Below are positions 1 through 4,979 of a stretch of 7,586 bases of DNA, in pieces; the first letter of the stretch is position 1; each line of letters starts with the position of its first letter. The notes beneath the pieces were generated by a model. It was not told the DNA's origin, made no database searches, and saw only the letters and a program-made list of their open reading frames with translations. Location of the stretch: assembly GCA_023392035.1 (NCBI GenBank), contig JAEVZY010000376.1, positions 1 to 7,586 of the forward strand, written 5' to 3'. Origin of the DNA: Pseudomonadota bacterium (GTDB taxonomy: Bacteria > Pseudomonadota > Gammaproteobacteria > Burkholderiales > Burkholderiaceae_D). The translations under genes and the position numbers were made by a program.

Positions 1-723
1 GGGCATGTCGCCGATCTCGTCCAGGAACAGGGTGCCGCCTTCGGCCTGCTCGAAACGGCCGCGGCGCATGGCCTGGGCGCCGGTGAAGGCGCCGCGCTCA
101 TGGCCGAACAATTCCGACTCCAGCAAATCCTTGGGAATGGCGGCGGTATTGAGCGCGATGAAGGGTTGCGACGAGCGCGGGCTGTGCTTGTGCAGGGCGC
201 GCGCCACCAGCTCCTTGCCGCTGCCGGATTCGCCCGTGATCAGCACCGTCACATTCGATTGCGAAAGGCGGCCGATGGCGCGAAACACGTCCTGCATGGC
301 CGGCGCCTGGCCGAGGATTTCAGGCGTTTCGGCAGACAGCTGGTCGACGCTGGCTTCACGCAGGCTTTCATCCAGCGCGCGCCGGATCAGCTCCACCGCC
401 TTGTCCAGATCAAAGGGCTTGGCCAGGTATTCGAAGGCGCCGCCCTGGAACGCGGCCACGGCCGAATCGAGATCGGAGAAGGCGGTCATGATGATCACCG
501 GAAGGCCAGGATGGCGCGCCTTCACTTCCTGCAGCAGCGCCAGGCCTGAATCGCCCGGCATCCGAATGTCCGACACCAGCACCTGGGGCGTGCTGGTCTT
601 CAACGCCTCCATCGCGTCGCGCGCGTTGGAAAAGCTGCGGCTGGCCAGGTTTTCCCTTGCCAGTGCCTTTTCCAGCACCCAGCGTATCGATTCGTCGTCG
701 TCAACAATCCAGATTGGTTTCAT
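1..723 (-). CDS. ntrC: Nitrogen regulation response regulator NtrC (NR(I)), N-terminal part, cut by the window edge
   Basis: Sigma-54-dependent activator of nitrogen-limitation genes and partner of NtrB, encoded just upstream. 241 codons are present and the 3' end lies outside the window. The receiver domain covers about residues 1-120, with the acidic pocket DDD at 8-10, phosphoacceptor Asp52 in SDIRMPG, Thr80 and Lys102. A linker follows. The AAA+ domain starts near 135, with Walker A GESGSGKE (164-171), the sigma-54-contacting GAFTGA loop (211-216) and Walker B LFLDE (232-236). The family is usually about 470-490 residues, so the rest of the ATPase and the Fis-type DNA-binding domain are missing here only because of the edge. 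The ATG at 723 gives the canonical MKPIWIVDDD start. The frame stays open upstream, with a GTG 24 codons earlier, but that stretch is unlike the family. The Shine-Dalgarno is weak (a GGA before the start). The gap to ntrB is 79 bp. Confidence 0.97.
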   Translation of the reverse strand, partial: MKPIWIVDDDESIRWVLEKALARENLASRSFSNARDAMEALKTSTPQVLVSDIRMPGDSGLALLQEVKARHPGLPVIIMTAFSDLDSAVAAFQGGAFEYLAKPFDLDKAVELIRRALDESLREASVDQLSAETPEILGQAPAMQDVFRAIGRLSQSNVTVLITGESGSGKELVARALHKHSPRSSQPFIALNTAAIPKDLLESELFGHERGAFTGAQAMRRGRFEQAEGGTLFLDEIGDMP

Positions 724-802
724 GGTTTCCGTTTTCGTCGTGCTTCCGGTATCCGCGCCGGACAGGTGCTGGGTGTTCAGCTTCCGGATCGCCACGCCGT
801 GC

Positions 803-1936
803 TCAAGGCAAGGGAATGAGAATCCGGAAATCGGTCTGGCCCGGGCGGCTTTCGCATTCGATCAAGCCGAGGTGCTGCTGCACGAAAGTCTGCGCCAGCG
901 TCAGCCCCAGTCCACTGCCTCCCTCACGCCCGGAGACCAGCGGATAAAAAATGCGGTCCTGAATCTCGCGCGGGATGCCCGGTCCGTTGTCCACGATATG
1001 CAAGTCTAATGCCAGCCGATAACGGATCTTGGCCAGGGTGATCTGGCGCGCGATGCGGGTCTGGAAAACCAGCCTGGCATCGCCGGCCGCAATCCGTTCG
1101 GCCAGGGCCTGGGCGGCGTTGTGGGCAATGTTCAGGACGGCCTGGATCAATTGCTCCTTGTCGCCACGGAATTCCGGAATCGACAAATCATAATCGCGCG
1201 TGATGGTCAGGCCCTGGGGAAACTCGGCCAGGATCAGGCTGCGCACGCGCTCGAACACTTCATGGATGTTGACGTCGCCCACGATGTGCGGCCGGCGATG
1301 CGGCGCCAGCAGGCGGTCGACCAGGGTCTGCAGGCGATCGGCTTCCTTGATGATGACCTGGGTGTATTCGCGCAGCTCCTTCAAATTGCGCTCGGGCAGT
1401 TCCATCTCCAGCAACTGGGCCGCGCCGCGGATGCCGCCCAGGGGATTCTTGATCTCGTGCGCCAGGTTGCGGATCAACTCCTTGTTGGCCTGGCTCTGGT
1501 CGATCAGCCTTTCCTCGCGATCGAGCTTCAATTGCTGCTCGTTCTCGCGCAGCTCGATCAGGACCGGTTGCTCTTGGTTGTCCAGCGCGGCGACTACCAC
1601 ATGCACCTGCAGCGGCTCGCGTCCCAGGCGTTCGAGCGACATCTCGACCCGCTTGTCGGCAAATTCATGCGCAACAGCCTGATCGAACATCGATTCCAGC
1701 TCTTCGCTGTTCAGGAAAATTTCGGACAGCGGGTGGCCGATCAGGGATTTGGCGGAGCTTTCCAGCAGGTGTTCGGCGGCCGGATTGGCGTATTGCACGC
1801 GCTTGGCGGAATCGAACAGCAGGACGGCGGAGGACAGCAGGTCCAGGCCGTCCGTGGCGGGGGCAGAGGTTTTCACGGTGCTTGCAGTGATCTTGTCCGA
1901 AGCCGGGGCTGAGGCAAAGACCGCTGCGCCCGGCAC
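803..1936 (-). CDS. ntrB: Nitrogen regulation sensor histidine kinase NtrB (NR(II))
   Basis: Cytoplasmic two-component kinase/phosphatase for NtrC. In this family PII (GlnB/GlnK) binding switches it between the two activities in response to glutamine. It has 377 residues and no membrane segment. A PAS domain covers about 30-135 (YANPAAEHLLE near 49-59). The dimerisation/phosphotransfer segment LAHEIKNPLGG carries phospho-acceptor His160. The HATPase domain has the N box around LNIAHNAAQAL (268-278), the G1 box DNGPGIP (316-322) and the G2 box GSGLGLTLAQ (340-349). The called start is GTG at 1936, one base after the DUF4124 stop, which suggests translational coupling. The first ~30 residues are Ala/Ser/Thr-rich and poorly conserved in character. 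A second in-frame GTG at codon 21 (Val21) is possible, so the exact start is uncertain. Neither has a convincing Shine-Dalgarno. It is followed by ntrC on the same strand. E. coli NtrB is 349 residues, so the N-terminus may be slightly overlong. Confidence 0.96.
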   Translation of the reverse strand: MPGAAVFASAPASDKITASTVKTSAPATDGLDLLSSAVLLFDSAKRVQYANPAAEHLLESSAKSLIGHPLSEIFLNSEELESMFDQAVAHEFADKRVEMSLERLGREPLQVHVVVAALDNQEQPVLIELRENEQQLKLDREERLIDQSQANKELIRNLAHEIKNPLGGIRGAAQLLEMELPERNLKELREYTQVIIKEADRLQTLVDRLLAPHRRPHIVGDVNIHEVFERVRSLILAEFPQGLTITRDYDLSIPEFRGDKEQLIQAVLNIAHNAAQALAERIAAGDARLVFQTRIARQITLAKIRYRLALDLHIVDNGPGIPREIQDRIFYPLVSGREGGSGLGLTLAQTFVQQHLGLIECESRPGQTDFRILIPLP

Positions 1937-1937
1937 T

Positions 1938-2444
1938 TCATTTCAGGTTGGATATTTCCCGGCGCAAGGCTTCGACATTGCGTTCCACGCGCGCGATGTC
2001 GTCCTTCATGTTGGCCACGCGCTCCTGGTACTTGGCATAGTTGCGCTCATCGCCGCGCCGCTCGGGTTCGCCATTGTTGTAGTCCTGGCGCAGGGCGGCG
2101 AGTTTCTTTTCCTCGGCCTTCAGTTCCTCGGCCAGGATGGCCATGCGGTCGTTGTCGCGCTGCTTTTGGGTGCTGCTGTCCACCCGCGGAAATCCGGCCG
2201 GCGAAGTGGCCGGCTTGGCCGTGGCCGACGGACTGGCAGGCGCCGGGCCGACACGCCGCGGCGGCGCCGTAATCATCGACACGCCTTGCAGATCGACCCG
2301 CTTGCAACCCTTGGTGGCGCCGGTGTTCTTGTATTCGCGCGTGCCGTCGCTGTTGACGCAGACATAGACCTCGGACTGATTCTGCGACTGGGCATGCGCC
2401 AGGCCGGCGGCTAAAAGAAGCAGGACCGTAGACAGTACTTTCAT
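1938..2444 (-). CDS. Exported DUF4124 domain protein with C-terminal coiled coil
   Basis: Small secreted protein of unknown function, 168 residues. Residues 1-18 form a signal peptide (short Lys start, Leu-rich core, AHA just before the predicted cut after Ala18), so the product is expected in the periplasm. Residues 24-55 resemble the DUF4124 fold (EVYVCVNSDGTREYKN, then GCKRVDLQG), with Cys29 and Cys47 as a possible disulfide. A Pro/Ala/Ser-rich linker (about 58-86) leads to a charged heptad-like helix (about 92-168, rich in Glu, Lys, Arg with regular Leu/Ile/Val/Met). The open frame extends upstream to 2621, but ATG 2444 is chosen because the signal peptide starts there and the upstream stretch overlaps the glnA terminator and a promoter. 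It lies between glnA and ntrB; its TGA is one base from the ntrB GTG. There is no clear Shine-Dalgarno. Its role in nitrogen control, if any, is unknown. The family assignment is from recognition only. Confidence 0.85.
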   Translation of the reverse strand: MKVLSTVLLLLAAGLAHAQSQNQSEVYVCVNSDGTREYKNTGATKGCKRVDLQGVSMITAPPRRVGPAPASPSATAKPATSPAGFPRVDSSTQKQRDNDRMAILAEELKAEEKKLAALRQDYNNGEPERRGDERNYAKYQERVANMKDDIARVERNVEALRREISNLK

Positions 2445-2484
2445 GGATGCTTGGATGGACCCGTCCCGACTGGACCGGATTGCC

Positions 2485-2513
2485 AGTTTAGGCCAGATGC
2501 CTCCCGGATTCAA
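2485..2513 (-). promoter_or_regulatory. Predicted sigma-70 promoter for the DUF4124-ntrB-ntrC unit
   Basis: On the minus strand TTGAAT (2513-2508) and TAAACT (2490-2485) are separated by exactly 17 bp. Transcription would start near 2478, about 34 bases before the ATG at 2444. It sits after the glnA terminator, so it would give ntrBC basal expression independent of the glnA promoter. No good NtrC palindrome is seen beside it. This is a consensus match read by eye. Confidence 0.55.
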
Positions 2514-2573
2514 ACCTGCACCGGCCCGCTCTGGCGTGGGCGCAACAGCCATCCCAAAAAAGCCATGCACAGA

Positions 2574-2610
2574 AAACAAAAGGCGAAGCGCCGGGGCGCT
2601 TCGCCTTTTT
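2574..2610 (-). terminator. Intrinsic terminator downstream of glnA
   Basis: A long perfect inverted repeat: AAAAGGCGAAGCGCC (2578-2592) pairs with GGCGCTTCGCCTTTT (2595-2609), with only two bases between the arms, so the real loop is probably four bases. On the minus strand the stem is followed by TTTTGTTTTCT, the expected U-rich tail. It starts about 36 bases after the glnA stop codon. The plus strand also ends in T5, but no plus-strand gene reads into it here. It separates glnA from the DUF4124-ntrBC genes, probably as a partial terminator. Confidence 0.88.
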
Positions 2611-2645
2611 GCGCCCTTCACATGAAGGACAGATCTAGCTCCCGC

Positions 2646-4061
2646 TTACAGCGAGTAGTACATGTCGAACTCGATCGGATGCGTGGTCATGCGGAAGCGC
2701 TGCACTTCCTGCATCTTCAGCTCGATGTAGGCGTCGATCATGGTGTCGCTGAACACGCCGCCACGGGTCAGGAATTCGCGGTCCTTGTCCAGGTATTCCA
2801 GCGCCTGCTCCAGCGAAGAGCAAACGGTCGGGATCTTCGCGTCTTCTTCCGGCGGCAAGTGGTACAGGTCCTTGGTGGCGGCTTCGCCCGGATGGATCTT
2901 GTTCTGCACGCCATCCAGGCCAGCCATCATCAGCGCGGCAAAGCACAGGTAGGGGTTGGACGAGGGATCCGGGAAGCGGGTCTCGATGCGACGGCCCTTC
3001 GGATTGGCGACGTAGGGAATACGGATCGAAGCCGAACGGTTCTTGGCCGAGTAAGCCAGCTTGACCGGCGCTTCGAAGCCAGGGACCAGGCGCTTGTACG
3101 AGTTGGTGCCGGGATTGGTGATGGCGTTCAGCGCGCGTGCGTGCTTGATGATGCCGCCGATGTAGTACAGCGCGAACTCGGACAGGCCGGCATAGCCGTC
3201 GCCTGCGAACAGGTTCTTGCCGTCTTTCCAGATCGACTGGTGCACGTGCATGCCGGAACCGTTGTCGCCGACCACGGGCTTGGGCATGAAGGTGGCGGTC
3301 TTGCCATAGGTGTGGGCCACGTTCTGGACGATGTACTTCAGGTTCTGGGTCCAGTCGGCGCGCTCGACCAGGGTCGAGAACTTGGTGCCGATTTCGTTCT
3401 GGCCGACGCCGGCCACTTCGTGGTGGTGCACTTCAACCGGAATGCCCATCTGCTCCAGCAGCAGGCACATCTCGGAACGCATGTCCTGGAAGCTGTCGAC
3501 CGGGGGAACCGGGAAGTAGCCGCCCTTGACGGTCGGACGATGGCCGGTGTTGCCGCCTTCGATTTCCTTGCCGGTGCTCCAGGACGCTTCTTCGGAATTG
3601 ATCTTCACGAAGCAGCCGGACATGTCGATTTGCCAGCGCACGCTGTCGAAGATGAAGAATTCGGGTTCCGGACCGAAGTAGGCGGTGTCGCCGATGCCGG
3701 ACGATTTCAGATAGGCTTCGGCGCGCTTGGCGATCGAGCGCGGATCGCGGTCATAGCCCTTGCCGTCGGAAGGTTCGATGACGTCGCACTGCATGAACAG
3801 CGTCGTCTCTTCCATGAACGGGTCGATATTGGCGGTGTTCGGGTCCGGCATCAGGATCATGTCCGACGCTTCAATGCCCTTCCAGCCGGCGATCGAAGAA
3901 CCGTCGAAGGCGTGGCCCGACTCGAACTTGTCCATGTCGAAATGGGACACCGGAACGGTGACGTGCTGTTCCTTGCCCCGGGTGTCGGCAAAACGAAAGT
4001 CAACGAACTTGACTTCGTTGTCTTTCACCATCTTCAAGACCTCAGCGGCCGTCCTTGCCAT
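2646..4061 (-). CDS. glnA: Glutamine synthetase, type I (GS-I beta, adenylylatable)
   Basis: Makes glutamine from glutamate, ammonia and ATP; it forms a cytoplasmic dodecamer and is the entry point of the GS/GOGAT pathway. It has 471 residues, the usual full length. The N-terminal beta-grasp domain includes DGSSIAGW (53-60). The catalytic domain has metal/substrate residues in PEPEFF (Glu132, Glu134), HHHEVAG (Glu215), NEIGTKF (Glu223), the MHVHQS motif (His272), the Glu330 flap in PGFEAP, the NRSASIRIP segment (342-350) and Arg362 in ETRFPDP. KDLYHLPPEE carries Tyr400, equivalent to E. coli Tyr397, the GlnE adenylylation site. This marks the GS-I beta class, which is controlled covalently as well as by transcription. 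The ATG at 4061 has a strong AGGAG seven bases upstream. The stop TAA is followed by a terminator. Transcription is likely NtrC/sigma-54 driven, given the upstream sites. No missing residues were noted. Confidence 0.99.
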   Translation of the reverse strand: MARTAAEVLKMVKDNEVKFVDFRFADTRGKEQHVTVPVSHFDMDKFESGHAFDGSSIAGWKGIEASDMILMPDPNTANIDPFMEETTLFMQCDVIEPSDGKGYDRDPRSIAKRAEAYLKSSGIGDTAYFGPEPEFFIFDSVRWQIDMSGCFVKINSEEASWSTGKEIEGGNTGHRPTVKGGYFPVPPVDSFQDMRSEMCLLLEQMGIPVEVHHHEVAGVGQNEIGTKFSTLVERADWTQNLKYIVQNVAHTYGKTATFMPKPVVGDNGSGMHVHQSIWKDGKNLFAGDGYAGLSEFALYYIGGIIKHARALNAITNPGTNSYKRLVPGFEAPVKLAYSAKNRSASIRIPYVANPKGRRIETRFPDPSSNPYLCFAALMMAGLDGVQNKIHPGEAATKDLYHLPPEEDAKIPTVCSSLEQALEYLDKDREFLTRGGVFSDTMIDAYIELKMQEVQRFRMTTHPIEFDMYYSL

Positions 4062-4067
4062 GCGAAT

Positions 4068-4074
4068 TCTCCTA
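4068..4074 (-). promoter_or_regulatory. Strong ribosome binding site of glnA
   Basis: The minus-strand sequence TAGGAGA lies seven bases before the ATG at 4061. It is the best Shine-Dalgarno in the window and fixes the glnA start. Confidence 0.85.
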
Positions 4075-4171
4075 ATAGAATGCAGTGATATTGTCGGTGT
4101 CGGGGAACGCGGCTGATGCAGACTCCGGGAGAAGTGCGTAGCAGCAAGCGACCAAACCAGCCCGAAATGAT

Positions 4172-4187
4172 AGCAGAAAGCATGCCA
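4172..4187 (-). promoter_or_regulatory. Sigma-54 (RpoN) promoter of glnA
   Basis: TGGCATGCTTTCTGCT on the minus strand has the invariant GG and GC separated by ten bases and fits the TGGCAY-N5-YTGCW pattern. Transcription would begin near 4161, giving a leader of about 100 bases before glnA. The NtrC-like palindromes lie about 130-170 bp upstream of that start, as expected for enhancer-dependent activation. Confidence 0.85.
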
Positions 4188-4289
4188 CCCAATAGCGCAT
4201 CCGTTCCCTCGCGCGCAGTGCGGAAGTGCTTGATTTGGTGAAGGAAATTTCCGGTAGGCTAGTTGGCATCTTCGGCAATCGGATTGTTC

Positions 4290-4304
4290 GCGCTGTTATG
4301 GTGC
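4290..4304. promoter_or_regulatory. Second, weaker NtrC-type binding site
   Basis: GCGC-N7-GTGC, with a full TGGTGC right half and a degenerate left half (GCGCTG). Its centre is 31 bp from the centre of the perfect site, close to three helical turns, so both would face the same side of the DNA as in paired NtrC enhancers. Confidence 0.6.
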
Positions 4305-4320
4305 ATTCCGTCATTGTGAA
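4293..4320 (-). promoter_or_regulatory. Possible sigma-70 promoter of glnA overlapping an NtrC site
   Basis: TTCACA (4320-4315, five of six matches to the -35 consensus), a 16-bp spacer and TAACAG (4298-4293, three of six). The -10 match is weak. The position covers the second NtrC site, which recalls E. coli glnAp1, a sigma-70 promoter repressed by NtrC. Confidence 0.3.
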
Positions 4321-4335
4321 GCACCATTGTGGTGC
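4321..4335. promoter_or_regulatory. Perfect NtrC-binding palindrome (enhancer site)
   Basis: GCACCATTGTGGTGC is a perfect inverted repeat, GCACCA-N3-TGGTGC, the same half-sites and spacing as the strong NtrC sites upstream of enteric glnA. It lies about 165 bp upstream of the predicted sigma-54 start of glnA and about 76 bp upstream of the predicted rhodanese start, so it could influence either gene. Confidence 0.85.
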
Positions 4336-4391
4336 ATTTATTCCGCAGAGCACCAAGATGAAGCGCATCAAGCCTTCGGCTTCCGGAGGCC

Positions 4392-4397
4392 TATAAT
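4392..4397 (+). promoter_or_regulatory. -10 box of the rhodanese gene promoter
   Basis: A perfect TATAAT on the plus strand. With a start near 4404 the leader would be about 36 bases. No good -35 hexamer is found at 16-18 bp upstream, so the promoter may be weak or need an activator. Confidence 0.5.
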
Positions 4398-4439
4398 TCC
4401 ATCAAGTTGTTTACATCTTGCTCAATTGGGATCGATACG

Positions 4440-4904
4440 ATGTCTGGCAAAGAAGACCTTCTCGCCGCCGCCCGTGCGCGCGGCCAACAACAGAACCTGC
4501 CCTATGCGGGCGCCGTGACCCCGGCCGAAGCCTATGCCCTGGTGCAGGCCGATCCGCGGGTCAAGCTGGTGGACGTGAGAACCAATGCCGAGCGCGACTG
4601 GGTCGGCCGCGTGCACTTGGCGCCGGAGCAGCACCTGGCCGTGCAGTGGTCGCTCTACCCGGGCGGCGTGCCCAATCCGGAATTCGCCCAGCAACTGGCC
4701 GATGTCGCCGCTCCGGACGATATCCTGCTGTTCCTGTGCCGCTCCGGCGTACGTTCGCGGCATGCGGCCAAGCTCGCCACCGAGCGCGGCTATGCCAACA
4801 GCTTTGACATCCTGGAAGGATTCGAAGGCGACAAGGATGCGCAAGGCCACCGCAAGACCGTGGCCGGCTGGTGCAAGGCCGGCCTGCCCTGGCTGGGCGC
4901 CTGA
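4440..4904 (+). CDS. Single-domain rhodanese-like sulfurtransferase
   Basis: Cytoplasmic protein of 154 residues with one rhodanese domain. VTPAEAYALVQ and VKLVDVRTNAERDWVGRV (about 27-59) form the typical first part. The active-site loop is CRSGVRS with catalytic Cys100, so a persulfide intermediate and sulfur transfer are plausible; donor and acceptor are unknown. The C-terminal part (FDILEGFEGDKD, then GHRKTVAGW) resembles a common betaproteobacterial rhodanese family. ATG 4440 is preferred to the TTG at 4407 because the TTG lies only a few bases past the predicted transcription start and the added residues (MFTSCSIGIDT) are atypical; GGGA lies eight bases before the ATG. It is divergent from glnA across the NtrC sites and convergent with the TAXI gene 75 bp away. 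The second cysteine, Cys145, is near the end. Regulation by nitrogen is possible but unproven. Confidence 0.92.
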   Translation: MSGKEDLLAAARARGQQQNLPYAGAVTPAEAYALVQADPRVKLVDVRTNAERDWVGRVHLAPEQHLAVQWSLYPGGVPNPEFAQQLADVAAPDDILLFLCRSGVRSRHAAKLATERGYANSFDILEGFEGDKDAQGHRKTVAGWCKAGLPWLGA

Positions 4905-4979
4905 GCGCCAGCCGCCGGCTGCGGCAGGAGGCTGCGCGATGGACGGCTGCAGCCGACTTAGCTTCTGCCGCGCCGGCTC

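Larger units (their letters stand above)
4062..4439. promoter_or_regulatory. Divergent control region between glnA and the rhodanese gene
   Basis: 378 bases without a credible gene and visibly more A/T-rich than the flanking coding DNA. It holds, from the glnA side, the Shine-Dalgarno, a leader of about 100 bases, a sigma-54 promoter, a spacer of about 100 bases, two NtrC-type sites with a possible overlapping sigma-70 promoter, and the rhodanese promoter. A 99-codon minus-strand frame crosses it (4072-4371), but it coincides with the regulatory sites and resembles no protein family I know. Confidence 0.85.

Noticed and set aside
724..802. A regulatory element in the 79-base ntrB-ntrC gap
   Set aside because: Only short CCGGAAGC direct repeats are visible, with no promoter, operator or stable hairpin that stands out.
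5..1009. A 334-codon plus-strand open frame opposite ntrC and the end of ntrB
   Set aside because: It spans two well-identified minus-strand genes and the gap between them, and its Ser/Arg-rich translation is typical of an antisense shadow.
1121..1912. A 263-codon plus-strand open frame opposite ntrB
   Set aside because: It is antisense to conserved NtrB kinase motifs, and its Gln/Leu/Asp-rich translation resembles no family.
2445..2621. A 59-residue N-terminal extension of the DUF4124 protein
   Set aside because: It would bury the signal peptide inside the protein and overlap the terminator stem and the predicted promoter. The ATG at 2444 is far more plausible.
2451..4088. A 545-codon plus-strand open frame antisense to all of glnA
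   Set aside because: glnA is certain on the minus strand. In high-GC DNA with strong third-position bias the opposite strand often stays open. The antisense translation is His/Val/Gly/Asp-rich, matches no family I recognise, and has no promoter or ribosome site.
4263..4278. TTGGCATCTTCGGCAA as a plus-strand sigma-54 promoter for the rhodanese gene
   Set aside because: The GG and GC elements are only eight bases apart instead of ten, and it lies about 165 bp from the rhodanese start.
4072..4371. A 99-codon minus-strand frame upstream of glnA
   Set aside because: It runs through the NtrC sites, the sigma-54 promoter and the glnA leader. It has no Shine-Dalgarno and no recognisable domain.
4905..4979. 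A terminator between the convergent rhodanese and TAXI genes
   Set aside because: There is a 12-base palindrome (CGGCTGCAGCCG at 4944-4955) and other GC-rich partial repeats, but no T-run on either strand, so I cannot support a terminator.
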